The notes: generated by a model from the sequence alone, not told the origin. DNA of 64,000 bases from Mycolicibacter heraklionensis (GCF_019645815.1 NZ_CP080997.1:4406880-4470879), one strand, 5' to 3'; counted from the stretch's first letter, positions 41,706 through 53,995 are shown. Translations and numbers: made by a program.

Positions 41706-43995
41706 CGATACGCTCCAGCAGCGCAACCGGTAGTTCGGCGAACAACTCGACGGCCGGCACCGGTCCACTGTGCCGGACGCCGGAGAGCGCGTCGGACCAG
41801 GTGCCCGGCGGCAGTGCGACGGCGGTATCGCGCCATCCGGTGCCCTGCAGGCGCACCGTCCACCGGCTGACCGCCACCACGACGTCATCGCCGCGGCGAA
41901 ACGCCACGACATGTTCTGACGCCGGACCGGACGCCAGCACCGGGCGGTAACCACCGTGCAGGAAGGTGGCGGGCCGGGCTCGTCGCATCTGCAACGCGGT
42001 AGCGACCACTGCCATCTTCGGGTGGCGCAAAGAGGTGAGCGCTTCCCGGCGCGCGCCGTAGTCGACAGGCCGCCGGTTGTCCGGGTCGACCAAGCTGTCG
42101 TCGCACAGTTCAGTGCCCTGGTAGACGTCCGGGATGCCGGGGACGGTCAGGGCCACCAGTTTCTGACCCAGGATGTCGCTGTCGATGTGCGGTGCGAGTT
42201 CGGCGACGAGCTCCGTCAGTTCTTGCGCGATAGGCCCATCCAGGATGTCGTCGAGCCAACGATGCAGTGCGCTCTCGAACTCTGTGTCGGGGTCGTGCCA
42301 CGATGTCCGCCGGTCCGCTTCGCGAGCCGCCTTTTCGGCATAGGCGTGCAGTCGCTCCCGCAGCGCGGTGGTCACCCGACCGTCGAGTGGCCAGACACCG
42401 AAAATGTTCTGCCACAGGAAAAGCCCGGTAGCCAGGTCGGGTGACGGCGCCCTGGATTCCCAACGGGCGACGAACTCCGCCCACAACGACGGCACCTGCG
42501 ACAACACGCCGATACGCGCCCGTACATCTTCGCCGCGTTTGGTGTCGTGGGTGGACAGCGTGGTCATGGTGTGCGGCCAGTGCCGTGCCCTGGTGGCGGC
42601 CCGGTGATGAAACTCCGCCGATCCCACACCGAAATACCGCGGATTGCCGCCGACCTCGTTGAGCGACACCAGCCTTGCGTCCCGGTAGAACAGGCAGTCT
42701 TCGGTTGCCTTGGCGGTCACCGCCCCGCACAGCTGTTGCAACCGCACCGCGGCTTCGCCGTCGTCGGCGATCGCAGCCGCGACCAGCTCAAGCGGCTCGT
42801 CGAGTTCCGGCCGCTCGGCGTGAGTTTGCGCCAGCGCCACCGGCAGTACCGCGGCCAAGCCGGGATAGTCGCTGCGATAGACACCGACCTGACCGAGCAG
42901 AGCCACGACGGCATCGGGCAACAGCGGATGTTCGGCGCCGGTAGCGCTCACCACACAGCGGCACAGTCGCGCCAGCTCGCTGCCCAACGTCTCGGCAGCC
43001 GCGCTCTCCTTCTGTTCTGCCAGCAGGACCGGCATCGCGCGATAGTCGACCCCGGTGGTTTCGAACAGCTCGGTCAACGCCGGCTCGCCAGTGGGGTCGA
43101 TGAACAGCCCGCCGATCTCCCGCAGGGCGTCGTAACCGGTCGAGCCGGCTACCGGGAGGCTCGGTTCGAGCGACTCGTCAACGGCCAGAATCTTTTCGAC
43201 GACGATCCAGGCGTCAGGCCCGATCAGCGCGCGCAGCCGCTCCAGATATCCCTGCGGATCCGACAGCCCGTCCGGGTGATCGACCCGCACGCCGTCGGCC
43301 AGGCCGGCGTCGAACCAGCGGGCCGGCTCGGCGTGCCAGGCCTCGAAAACGGTCCGATCCTCTTGGCGCAGGCCGGCCAGCGATGTGATCGAAAAGAATC
43401 GGCGGTAGCCGCAGATCCCGTTGCGCCAGCCGACCAACCGATAGTGCTGGCGATCGTGGACTTGGGCGCCGCTGCCGCTGCCGGTTCCGGGCGAGATTGG
43501 AAACACCAGATCACCCAGCCGCAGTGTCTCGCCGTCGACCGCCAGGTCAGCGACATCGCGGTCAGATCCCAGTACCGGCAGAATGATTCGGCCATCACCG
43601 AGTTCCCAATCGATGTCGAAGTATGCGGAGTATCGCGATGCCCGGCCATGCTTGAGCACATCCCACCACCACGGGTTCTGCTCCGGTCTGGCCACCCCAA
43701 CATGGTTGGGCACGATGTCGATGACCAGACCCATTCCGCGTGCGCGCGCGGCCGCCGACAGCCGCGCCAAACCCTCGGCGCCACCCAGTTCGGCAGACAC
43801 CGTGGTGGGATCAACCACGTCGTAACCATGGGTCGACCCGCGTACCGCGGTCAGCACGGGTGAGAGATAGAGGTGCGAAACGCCGAGTGCGTCGAAGTAG
43901 TCGAGCAGTTCCTCGGCGTCGGCGAAGGTGAACGCGAAGCCGCTTTCCGCGCCCCGCAGCTGTAACCGGTATGTGGACAGCACCGGGAGGGCCAT
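41698..43995 (-). CDS. treY: Maltooligosyltrehalose synthase TreY
   Basis: 765 residues of GH13: VSHLYLSPVLTAVRGSTHGY, DIVPNHVGVA, VRVDHPDGLSDP with the nucleophile Asp, WIVVEKIL acid, and STHDTKRGEDVRAR. Isomerises the reducing end of a maltodextrin to a trehalosyl unit. Starts three bases after treX with GAGGA in the treX end. Same length as recalled for Rv1563c. Confidence 0.93.
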   Translation of the reverse strand: MALPVLSTYRLQLRGAESGFAFTFADAEELLDYFDALGVSHLYLSPVLTAVRGSTHGYDVVDPTTVSAELGGAEGLARLSAAARARGMGLVIDIVPNHVGVARPEQNPWWWDVLKHGRASRYSAYFDIDWELGDGRIILPVLGSDRDVADLAVDGETLRLGDLVFPISPGTGSGSGAQVHDRQHYRLVGWRNGICGYRRFFSITSLAGLRQEDRTVFEAWHAEPARWFDAGLADGVRVDHPDGLSDPQGYLERLRALIGPDAWIVVEKILAVDESLEPSLPVAGSTGYDALREIGGLFIDPTGEPALTELFETTGVDYRAMPVLLAEQKESAAAETLGSELARLCRCVVSATGAEHPLLPDAVVALLGQVGVYRSDYPGLAAVLPVALAQTHAERPELDEPLELVAAAIADDGEAAVRLQQLCGAVTAKATEDCLFYRDARLVSLNEVGGNPRYFGVGSAEFHHRAATRARHWPHTMTTLSTHDTKRGEDVRARIGVLSQVPSLWAEFVARWESRAPSPDLATGLFLWQNIFGVWPLDGRVTTALRERLHAYAEKAAREADRRTSWHDPDTEFESALHRWLDDILDGPIAQELTELVAELAPHIDSDILGQKLVALTVPGIPDVYQGTELCDDSLVDPDNRRPVDYGARREALTSLRHPKMAVVATALQMRRARPATFLHGGYRPVLASGPASEHVVAFRRGDDVVVAVSRWTVRLQGTGWRDTAVALPPGTWSDALSGVRHSGPVPAVELFAELPVALLERIDD

Positions 43996-43998
43996 TCC

Positions 43999-46137
<2,139 letters not shown>

Positions 46138-46247
46138 ACTCACCCAACCTCGTCAGGACTTTCGATTCCACGCACCTTTGCCGGTGCTGGCTACCCGCCT
46201 GCCGGACGGTCAAACTATGGCCGCCTACGACATTACGGTGGCCGTTG

Positions 46248-46274
46248 TTGAAACGCCCCCAACGCGGGTATAGA
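46248..46274 (+). promoter_or_regulatory. Predicted promoter of malQ
   Basis: TTGTTG/TTGAAA at 46245-46253 and TATAGA at 46269-46274 with 15-18 bp spacing; the GTG of malQ lies seven bases after the -10, so the mRNA may be leaderless. Confidence 0.4.
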
Positions 46275-46281
46275 CGTTGTC

Positions 46282-48282
46282 GTGGTGGCTGATGACCTGC
46301 GCCGGCTGGCAACGGCACACGGCGTGGCGACCGCCTACCGCAACGAACGGCGCGAGTTGGTGCAGGTCGACACCGACGTCGTGGTCCGGGTGCTTCGGCT
46401 GCTCGAAGTCGAGGCCGGCAACGAAGCCGACCGTCGTCGTGAGTTGGCCAGGCTGAACGAACGCCGGCGTGCGGGTGCGGCGCCACCCACGGCCGCCGTC
46501 CGGGTGACCGGACTGCCCCTGTCGTTCCCGGGGGCCGCCGCGGTGCTGAGCGAGGACGGCGAGCGCACGGTGGTGCGCGATGAACTGCCCGCCGAGCTGG
46601 CTGCGGGCTGGTACCGACTTCAGCTGCGCAATGGCCAGGAAGTCACGCTGGTGGCGGCTCCCGCCCGGGTGCCGCAGGCGCCGGCCACGTGGGGATGGAT
46701 GCTGCAGTTGTACGCGTTGCGGTCCGCGCGCTCCTGGGGCATCGGCGACCTGTCAGACCTGCGGGATTGGGTGGCCTGGACTGCCACCGAACACGGCGCC
46801 GGGGCGGTCCTGCTCAATCCGCTGCACGCGCCGGGACCGACGCATCCGGTGCAGCCGTCGCCGTATACGCCGTCGAGCCGGCGGTTTGCCAACCCGCTGG
46901 CACTGAGCATCGTCGACCTCGCCGCCTACCACCGCGCCGATCCGGACACCCGGGCGGAAGTCGACGCGCTACGGGTGGCTGCGGACACCGCGCGAATCGA
47001 CTACGACCTGGTCTGGGCGGCCAAACGCGCGGCCCTGGAGTTGCTCTGGCGTGCCGAGGGTCGCCCCTGCCCCGTTGACGAGTCGTCGGAGAACAGGGCA
47101 TTGCGCGACTGGGCGACCTACTGCGCGCTGGCCGAACGTCATGGCGGGCGGTGGTCGAGTTGGCCGGCGCCGCTGCGCGACGCAACCGGCTCAGCGGTCG
47201 CGGCGGCCCGCCGAGAGCTCGCGCCGCGGGTCGCGTTCCATGCCTGGGTGCAGCAGCGCTGCGCGGAGCAGCTGCTGGCGGTCCAGGCCGCCGCCAAAGA
47301 CTCCGGCATGGCGCTGGGAGTGCTGCATGACCTGGCAGTCGGCGTCGACGGCGAGGGCGCCGATGCCTGGGCCCTGGCCGACGTGCTGGCCGTGCAGGCC
47401 AGTGTCGGTGCGCCTCCGGACACCTTCAGCCCTCGGGGCCAGGACTGGCGGCTACCGCCCTGGCGGCCGGACCGCTTGGCGGCCACCGGCTACACCGCGG
47501 TGCGCGACATGCTGCGGGCCGTGCTGGCCCACGCGGACGGTGTGCGCATCGACCACGTCGCCGGCTTGTGGCGGCTGTGGTGGATCCCACCCGGTGAGGG
47601 CCCCGATCGCGGTACCTACGTGCACTACGACGCCGACGTCATGCTCGCGGTTCTGGCGCTGGAGGCGCATCGCGCCAACGCGGTCGTCATCGGCGAGGAC
47701 CTGGGAACCGTCGAACCGGAAGTCACCCGGGCACTGGCCGACAACGGAATGCTGGGCTGCGCGGTCTCCTGGTTCACCCGCGATGAGTCGGCCCCCGGCC
47801 AGCCGTTGCTTCCGCCGGCGAAGTGGCCGTCGCGGGTGGCCGCCAGCATTTCCACCCACGACCTGCCCACCGCGGCCGGGTTCTTCCGCGCCGAGCATGT
47901 GCGGGCACGCGCCACCCGGGGGCTGCTCGACGACGTGGCGGCCGCGCAGGCCGCCGCCGACAAAGAACGCGCCGAGTGGCTCGCGCTGCTGCGTTCCGAA
48001 GGGCTGCTGGGGCCCGAGGACACCGGGGCGCCGGATGAGCAGACGATCATCGACGCCCTGCACCGCTTCTTGGCGGCCACCCCGAGCCGGCTGAAGCTGG
48101 TCTCCCCTTACGACGTGCTGGCCGAGCCGTGTCAGCCCAACCTGCCCGGCACCGTCGACCAATACCCGAACTGGCGGCTGCCGCTGCCCCAACCTCTTGA
48201 GCAGCTGCAAGCCGACCCGAGGATCGCCCGCATCGCGGCGTTGTTCTCGCCCGACGAAGGTCACGAAACATCCGGCAGGTAA
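46282..48282 (+). CDS. malQ: 4-alpha-glucanotransferase MalQ (GH77)
   Basis: 666 residues. GH77 signatures: WGIGDLSDLRDW, SPYTPSSRRFANPL, nucleophile Asp in GVRIDHVAGLWRLWW, acid Glu in VIGEDLGTVEPEV, ISTHDLPTAAG. Redistributes maltodextrins in the cytosol. Shorter than the ~724 residues recalled for M. tuberculosis MalQ, mainly by linker trimming in the N-terminal part. Predicted promoter just upstream; followed after 30 bp by treS on the same strand. Confidence 0.9.
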   Translation: MVADDLRRLATAHGVATAYRNERRELVQVDTDVVVRVLRLLEVEAGNEADRRRELARLNERRRAGAAPPTAAVRVTGLPLSFPGAAAVLSEDGERTVVRDELPAELAAGWYRLQLRNGQEVTLVAAPARVPQAPATWGWMLQLYALRSARSWGIGDLSDLRDWVAWTATEHGAGAVLLNPLHAPGPTHPVQPSPYTPSSRRFANPLALSIVDLAAYHRADPDTRAEVDALRVAADTARIDYDLVWAAKRAALELLWRAEGRPCPVDESSENRALRDWATYCALAERHGGRWSSWPAPLRDATGSAVAAARRELAPRVAFHAWVQQRCAEQLLAVQAAAKDSGMALGVLHDLAVGVDGEGADAWALADVLAVQASVGAPPDTFSPRGQDWRLPPWRPDRLAATGYTAVRDMLRAVLAHADGVRIDHVAGLWRLWWIPPGEGPDRGTYVHYDADVMLAVLALEAHRANAVVIGEDLGTVEPEVTRALADNGMLGCAVSWFTRDESAPGQPLLPPAKWPSRVAASISTHDLPTAAGFFRAEHVRARATRGLLDDVAAAQAAADKERAEWLALLRSEGLLGPEDTGAPDEQTIIDALHRFLAATPSRLKLVSPYDVLAEPCQPNLPGTVDQYPNWRLPLPQPLEQLQADPRIARIAALFSPDEGHETSGR

Positions 48283-48312
48283 TCACGTGCGGAATGGGGT
48301 ACAAGTCGAGAT

Positions 48313-50112
48313 ATGGCCATCGACGCTCACCACGAATTTGGTCAGGACCCACCAGACCCCGCATCGGGTAGCCATGTCGAGGACGGCATCGTCGAGCACC
48401 CGAGCGCAGACGACTTCGGCGATGCCGCGGCACTGCCTGCGGACCCCGTCTGGTTCAAACGTGCGGTGTTCTACGAGGTGCTGGTCCGGGCGTTCTACGA
48501 CTCCAACGGCGACGGCATCGGTGACCTGCGCGGCCTGACCGAGCAGCTGGACTACCTGCAGTGGCTCGGCGTCGACTGCCTGTGGCTGCCGCCGTTCTAC
48601 GACTCGCCGTTGCGCGACGGCGGCTACGACATCCGGGACTTCTACAAGGTTTTGCCGGAGTTCGGCACCGTCGATGACTTCGTCGAACTGCTCGACGCTG
48701 CGCACCGACGGGGCATCCGGGTCATCACCGACCTGGTGATGAACCACACCTCCGACAGTCATCCGTGGTTTCAACAGTCGCGCCAGGACCCGGACGGCCC
48801 CCACGGCGACTACTACGTGTGGAGCGACACCAGCGAGCGGTACGCCGACGCACGGATCATCTTCGTCGACACCGAAGAGTCCAACTGGACCTTTGACCCG
48901 GTTCGCCGCCAGTTCTATTGGCACCGATTCTTCTCCCACCAGCCCGACCTGAACTACGACAACCCGGCGGTGCAGGAGGCCATGATCGACGTGCTGCGGT
49001 TCTGGCTGAACCTCGGCATCGACGGTTTTCGTTTGGACGCGGTGCCATACCTGTTCGAGAGAGAGGGAACCAACTGCGAAAACCTGCCCGAGACACATGA
49101 TTTCCTGAAACGCTGCCGCAAGGTTGTCGACGACGAGTTCCCCGGCGCGGTGCTGCTGGCCGAGGCCAATCAATGGCCCACCGACGTGGTCGAATATTTC
49201 GGCGACCCCGACACCGGCGGCGACGAATGCCACATGGCATTCCACTTCCCGCTGATGCCACGCATTTTCATGGCGGTGCGCCGCGAGTCACGCTTCCCGA
49301 TTTCAGAGATCATGGCGCAGACTCCGCCGATCCCGCATCTGGCGCAGTGGGGAATCTTCCTGCGCAACCATGACGAGTTGACCTTGGAGATGGTCACCGA
49401 CGACGAGCGTGACTATATGTACGCCGAATACGCGAAAGACCCTCGGATGAAGGCGAATGTGGGGATCCGGCGCCGGCTGGCTCCACTGCTGGACAAAGAC
49501 CGCAACCAGATCGAGCTGTTTACCGCCCTGTTGCTGTCGTTGCCCGGCTCCCCGATCCTCTACTACGGTGACGAGATAGGCATGGGGGACATCATCTGGC
49601 TGGGCGACCGGGACGCGGTGCGCACCCCGATGCAGTGGACACCCGACCGCAATGCCGGTTTCTCCACCGCGAACCCCGGTCGCCTCTATCTGCCGCCCAT
49701 TCAAGACGCGGTCTACGGCCATCAGTCGGTCAACGTCGAATCGCAACGCGACACCTCGACGTCGTTGCTCAACTGGACCCGAACCATGCTCGCCATCCGG
49801 CGCCGTTATGAAGCTTTCGCCCTTGGCGGGTTCCGGGAATTGGGCGGGTCCAATCCGTCAGTGCTGGCCTACGTGCGGGAGATCTCGGGCGACGAGGGGA
49901 ACACCGTCTTGTGCGTCAACAACCTGTCCCGGTTTCCGCAGCCGATCGAATTGAATCTGCAGCACTGGGACGGCCATACGCCGGTGGAACTCACCGGGTC
50001 CGTGGAATTTCCCCGAATCGGAAAACTCCCATACCTGCTCACGCTGCCCGGGCACGGCTTCTACTGGTTTCAGCTGTGCGAGCCATGCGAGTCGAAGGAG
50101 GACATGTCATGA
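48313..50112 (+). CDS. treS: Trehalose synthase TreS
   Basis: 599 residues of GH13_16: ITDLVMNHTSDSHPWFQQSR, nucleophile Asp in GFRLDAVPYLFEREGTNCEN, acid Glu in LLAEANQWP, FLRNHDELTLEMV. Interconverts trehalose and maltose and forms a complex with maltokinase. Its stop overlaps the mak start in ATGA, as in Rv0126-Rv0127. In the GlgE pathway its maltose is phosphorylated for GlgE, which is decayed here. Confidence 0.93.
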   Translation: MAIDAHHEFGQDPPDPASGSHVEDGIVEHPSADDFGDAAALPADPVWFKRAVFYEVLVRAFYDSNGDGIGDLRGLTEQLDYLQWLGVDCLWLPPFYDSPLRDGGYDIRDFYKVLPEFGTVDDFVELLDAAHRRGIRVITDLVMNHTSDSHPWFQQSRQDPDGPHGDYYVWSDTSERYADARIIFVDTEESNWTFDPVRRQFYWHRFFSHQPDLNYDNPAVQEAMIDVLRFWLNLGIDGFRLDAVPYLFEREGTNCENLPETHDFLKRCRKVVDDEFPGAVLLAEANQWPTDVVEYFGDPDTGGDECHMAFHFPLMPRIFMAVRRESRFPISEIMAQTPPIPHLAQWGIFLRNHDELTLEMVTDDERDYMYAEYAKDPRMKANVGIRRRLAPLLDKDRNQIELFTALLLSLPGSPILYYGDEIGMGDIIWLGDRDAVRTPMQWTPDRNAGFSTANPGRLYLPPIQDAVYGHQSVNVESQRDTSTSLLNWTRTMLAIRRRYEAFALGGFRELGGSNPSVLAYVREISGDEGNTVLCVNNLSRFPQPIELNLQHWDGHTPVELTGSVEFPRIGKLPYLLTLPGHGFYWFQLCEPCESKEDMS

Positions 50113-51467
50113 CTGGTGGCACCGGCGAACCAGCGGGCCTGCCGTGGGCGGAATGGCTACCGACCCGACGCTGGTACGCGGGACGGAATCGGCAACTGAG
50201 GAACGCAGATTCCGTTGTGGTGCAGGAGCTGGGTGACGGGCTGCAGCTGGTGCTGATCGATGTCGGCTACACCGACGGCACCGCCGATCGCTACCAGGTG
50301 ATAGTCGCCTGGGACGTGGACCTGGCGCCGGAATACGCCCAGATCGCGATGATCGGAACCCATGCGGGCCACACCGCCTATGACGCGCTGTATGACGCCG
50401 CGACCACCCGAGTCTTGTTGTCACTGATCGATTCGTCGGCCCAGCGGGGCGACGTCACGTTCGCACCGGAGCCGGGGGCAGCGCTGCCGGTCCGGGCCGA
50501 CTCTCGCGTATCGGAAGCCGAGCAGAGCAACACCAGCGTCATCGTCGAGGAGAAAGTGGTCCTCAAGGTGTTCCGGCGACCCAGAGACGGCATCAACCCG
50601 GACATCGAGCTCAACGCGGCGCTGGGCCGGGCCGCCAACCCCCACGTGCCGCGACTGTTGGGCTCCTACCGGATCGAGTTGCCGGGCGACTCCGGCGTGC
50701 TGACCTACGCATTGGGCATGGTCAGCGAATACGCGATGAACTCCGCCGAAGGCTGGGCGATGGCGACCGCGAGTGTGCGCGATCTGTTCGCCGAAGCCGA
50801 CCTGTACGCCTATGAAGTGGGCGGCGACTTCGCCGGCGAGTCGTACCGGCTCGGTGAGGCTGTCGCGTCGGTGCACCGGACACTCGCCGAAAGCCTCGGG
50901 ACGTCGGAGTCGGTCTTCCCGGCGCAGACGCTGCTGTCGCGGCTGGCGGCGACGGCGGAGACGGTGCCCGAGCTGCGCCCCCACATGGCTGCGATCGAAC
51001 AACGATTCGCGGCACTGGCCGACGAGAAGATCACGGTGCAGCGAGTCCACGGCGACTTGCATCTGGGTCAGGTGCTGCGTACCCCGAACGGGTGGCTGCT
51101 GATCGATTTCGAAGGCGAGCCCGGCGCGCCGTTGTCGGAGCGTCGCAGGCCGGACTCGCCGCTGCGAGATGTCGCGGGGGTGCTGCGGTCCTACGAGTAC
51201 GCCGCGTACGGGAAACTGGCCGACGTGTCGCGTGATGGCCACGACCGGCAACTGGCCACCCGCGCCCGCGAGTGGCTGGACCGCTGCCGCAGCGCCTTCT
51301 GTGAGGGCTATGGGGCCGAATCTGGCGCCGACCCGCGTGACAGCGCCGCGTTACTGGCCGCCTACGAAGTGGACAAGGCGGTCTATGAGGCCGGCTACGA
51401 GGCCCGCCACCGGCCGGCCTGGCTGCCCATTCCGCTGCGGGCGCTGACTCGGCTGACCGCCGCCTGA
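50109..51467 (+). CDS. mak: Maltokinase Mak (Pep2)
   Basis: 452 residues. N-terminal WLPTRRWYAGRNRQLRNAD, kinase lysine region VLKVFRRPRDGINPDIELN, catalytic HGDLHLGQVLRTPNG and metal-binding LLIDFEGEP, all intact. Makes maltose-1-phosphate from maltose and ATP. The start is fixed by the ATGA overlap with treS. Its product has no evident consumer in this window because glgE is a remnant. Ends 16 bp from the convergent glgB. Confidence 0.93.
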   Translation: MTGGTGEPAGLPWAEWLPTRRWYAGRNRQLRNADSVVVQELGDGLQLVLIDVGYTDGTADRYQVIVAWDVDLAPEYAQIAMIGTHAGHTAYDALYDAATTRVLLSLIDSSAQRGDVTFAPEPGAALPVRADSRVSEAEQSNTSVIVEEKVVLKVFRRPRDGINPDIELNAALGRAANPHVPRLLGSYRIELPGDSGVLTYALGMVSEYAMNSAEGWAMATASVRDLFAEADLYAYEVGGDFAGESYRLGEAVASVHRTLAESLGTSESVFPAQTLLSRLAATAETVPELRPHMAAIEQRFAALADEKITVQRVHGDLHLGQVLRTPNGWLLIDFEGEPGAPLSERRRPDSPLRDVAGVLRSYEYAAYGKLADVSRDGHDRQLATRAREWLDRCRSAFCEGYGAESGADPRDSAALLAAYEVDKAVYEAGYEARHRPAWLPIPLRALTRLTAA

Positions 51468-51483
51468 CACCGCGTCGCAGCCA

Positions 51484-53694
51484 TCACTGGGCAGGTTCGA
51501 GCCACAGCGCCGACAGCGGGGGCAGCACCAGTACGGCGGAGGCCGGGCGGCCGTGACGAGGCTCGTCGACGGCGTCCACGCCACCGAGATTGCCGGCGCC
51601 GCCGCCCTTGTAGTCGACGGCATCGGTGTTGAGTATCTCGCGCCACCGGCCGGCGAACGGCAGGCCCAGATGGTAGTCGGTGTGCGCCACACCGGAGAAG
51701 TTGAACACCGCCGCCAGCACCGATCCGTCCGCCGCGTAACGCAAAAAGCTCAGCACATTGTTGGCGGAGTCGTTGGCGTCGATCCAGGAATAACCGGCCG
51801 GGTTGATGTCTTGGCTCCACAGCGCGGGGCGGCTGCGGTACACGGCATTGAGATCGCGTGCCAGGCACTGGATTCCGGCAGAGAATCCGCCCTGTTCACC
51901 GGATGCGTCGAGCTGGAACCAGTCCAACCCCCGTTCCTGCGACCACTCGGCGCGCTGGCCGAACTCCTGGCCCATGAACAGCAGCTGCTTGCCGGGGTGC
52001 GCCCACTGGTAGGCCAGCAGGCTGCGCACCCCGGCCGCCTTGGCATGGTCGTCGCCAGGCATGCGGCTCCATAGCGTGCCCTTGCCGTGCACCACTTCGT
52101 CATGGCTGATGGGCAGCACGAAGTTCTCGCTGTAGGCATAGAGCATCGAGAAGGTCATCTCGTGGTGATGGTAGGAGCGGTGCACCGGGTCGTGACCGAG
52201 ATAGGCCAGGGTGTCGTGCATCCAGCCCATGTTCCACTTCATCGAAAAGCCCAGCCCGCCAAGGCTTGTCGGCCTGGAAACGCCGGGCCACGAGGTCGAT
52301 TCCTCCGCTATGGTGACGATACCGGGCGCCGACTTATGTGCGGTTGCGTTCATCTCCTGCAGGAACTGCACCGCCTCCAGATTCTCTCGACCGCCGTGGA
52401 CGTTGGGTGTCCAGCCGCCCTCGGGTCGCGAGTAGTCCAGGTAGAGCATCGAGGCCACGGCATCCACCCGCAGCCCGTCGATGTGGAACTCGAGGAGCCA
52501 GTACAGCGCATTGGCCACCAAAAAGTTGCGCACTTCAGGCCGGCCGAAGTCGAACACATAGGTGCCCCAGTCGAGCTGCTCGCCGCGGTGCGGATCAGCG
52601 TGCTCGTACAGCGGGGTGCCGTCGAAGCGGCCCAATGCCCAGGCGTCTTTCGGGAAGTGCGCCGGCACCCAGTCCACAATCACTCCGATGCCGGCACGGT
52701 GCAGCGCGTCGACCAACGCACGGAAATCGTCGGGCGTGCCGAAGCGAGCGGTCGGCGCGTAGTACGAGGTGACCTGATAGCCCCACGACCCGCCGAACGG
52801 GTGCTCGGCGACCGGTAGCAGTTCGACGTGGGTGAACCCCTGCTGCACAACGTAGTCCGTCAATTCCACGGCAAGCTGCCGGTAGCTCAGCCCAGGGCGC
52901 CAGGACCCCAGATGGACCTCGTAGATGCTCATCGCCTCGAACGCCGGGTTGGCGGTGGCTCGCCGGCTCATCCAGTCGCTGTCGCTCCAGGTGTAGCGAC
53001 TGGTAGTCACGCGCGACGCGGTGTGCGGCGGGGTTTCGGCGGCGAACGCCATCGGGTCGGCCCGCTCGGTGACGACATCGTCTGCGCCGTGAACCCGAAA
53101 CTTGTACAGCCCGCCGACCGGAAAGTCCGGCCAGAACAGTTCCCACACACCGGAAGAACCGAGCGCCCGCATGGGCGCTCCGATACCGTCCCAACCGGTG
53201 ATGTCACTGATCAAGCCGATTCCCTTGGCGTTGGGCGCCCATACCGCGAACGACACCCCGGTCACCGTCCCGTCCGGGGTGGTGAACGTGCGGGGATGGG
53301 CGCCAAGCACCTCCCAAAGCCGTTCGTGTCGCCCCTCGGCGAACAGGTGCAGGTCGATCTCGCCCAGCGTCGGCAGAAAGCGATACCCGTCCGCCACCAC
53401 CAGCGGTTCGGCGGCGCCCGGATAGTCGATCTGCAGCCGATAGTCGATCAGGTCGGCGAACGGCAGCGTTGCGGCGAACAGCCCCTCGCCCAGGTGTTGC
53501 ATCGGGATCCGGCTACCGCCGACCAAGACCGCCACCGCGTGCGCACCGGGGCGCAGAGTTCGGATCACGGTGTGTTCACCGTCGTCGTGGGCGCCGAGGA
53601 TCGCGTGCGGGTCGTAGTGCACGCCGGACATCAGCCGGTCGACATCTTCGAGGTTCACGGCCAGCCCACCGGCCTGGTGTTTGCTTCGTGTCAT
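51484..53694 (-). CDS. glgB: 1,4-alpha-glucan branching enzyme GlgB
   Basis: 736 residues: two N-terminal CBM48-like domains, then GH13_9 core (GSWGYQVTSYYAPTARFGTP, nucleophile Asp in GLRVDAVASMLYLDYSR, acid Glu in TIAEESTSWPGVSRP, PISHDEVVHGKGTL). Introduces alpha-1,6 branches in glucan. GGAGGTGA before the ATG overlaps the stop of the glgE remnant, showing they are still one transcription unit. Length matches Rv1326c. Confidence 0.93.
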   Translation of the reverse strand: MTRSKHQAGGLAVNLEDVDRLMSGVHYDPHAILGAHDDGEHTVIRTLRPGAHAVAVLVGGSRIPMQHLGEGLFAATLPFADLIDYRLQIDYPGAAEPLVVADGYRFLPTLGEIDLHLFAEGRHERLWEVLGAHPRTFTTPDGTVTGVSFAVWAPNAKGIGLISDITGWDGIGAPMRALGSSGVWELFWPDFPVGGLYKFRVHGADDVVTERADPMAFAAETPPHTASRVTTSRYTWSDSDWMSRRATANPAFEAMSIYEVHLGSWRPGLSYRQLAVELTDYVVQQGFTHVELLPVAEHPFGGSWGYQVTSYYAPTARFGTPDDFRALVDALHRAGIGVIVDWVPAHFPKDAWALGRFDGTPLYEHADPHRGEQLDWGTYVFDFGRPEVRNFLVANALYWLLEFHIDGLRVDAVASMLYLDYSRPEGGWTPNVHGGRENLEAVQFLQEMNATAHKSAPGIVTIAEESTSWPGVSRPTSLGGLGFSMKWNMGWMHDTLAYLGHDPVHRSYHHHEMTFSMLYAYSENFVLPISHDEVVHGKGTLWSRMPGDDHAKAAGVRSLLAYQWAHPGKQLLFMGQEFGQRAEWSQERGLDWFQLDASGEQGGFSAGIQCLARDLNAVYRSRPALWSQDINPAGYSWIDANDSANNVLSFLRYAADGSVLAAVFNFSGVAHTDYHLGLPFAGRWREILNTDAVDYKGGGAGNLGGVDAVDEPRHGRPASAVLVLPPLSALWLEPAQ

Positions 53695-53701
53695 CGGGTC
53701 T

Positions 53702-53995
53702 TCACCTCCGATGCAGTTGCTCGGTTCGCGCTTGCGCGCTCATCACCGGGTCGAGTCGCACGTAATTGTCCTGCCCCCATTGGTACTCCTCCCCGCTCTC
53801 GTCACGCACCCAGAACCGCTCGTAGGGCGCCATGCCCAGCACCGTGTCACCGCTGGCCGGATCAAATTTGCTGTAGGCCAACAGCGCGTCGTTGTCGATC
53901 GAGTGGAATCGCAGCGTGCGCAGTTGCTGCGGGGCGGGGTGCCTGCGGCAGGACACAACCGGCGTAACGCCATCGACCTCGATTCGGCCCGGCAC
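53702..53995 (-). pseudogene. glgE: Internally deleted remnant of glgE (maltosyltransferase)
   Basis: 97 codons, open from GTG 53995 to TGA 53702. Residues 1-20 (PGRIEVDGVTPVVSCRRHP) match the N-terminus of GlgE. From residue 21 (PQQLRTLRFHSIDNDALLAY) the sequence jumps to the GlgE C-terminal beta domain. A second loss removes the strand after DTVL and resumes at APYERFWVRDES...EEYQWGQDNYVRLDP. About 600 of ~700 residues, including the whole GH13 barrel with its nucleophile and acid, are gone, so no activity is possible. Both deletions kept the frame. Position directly before glgB (7 bp) equals the Rv1327c-Rv1326c arrangement. Family comparison is from memory. Confidence 0.85.

Noticed and set aside
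46282..48282. malQ as a truncated pseudogene because it is shorter than usual
   Set aside because: All GH77 catalytic segments are present and in order; the difference is in the variable N-terminal domain.
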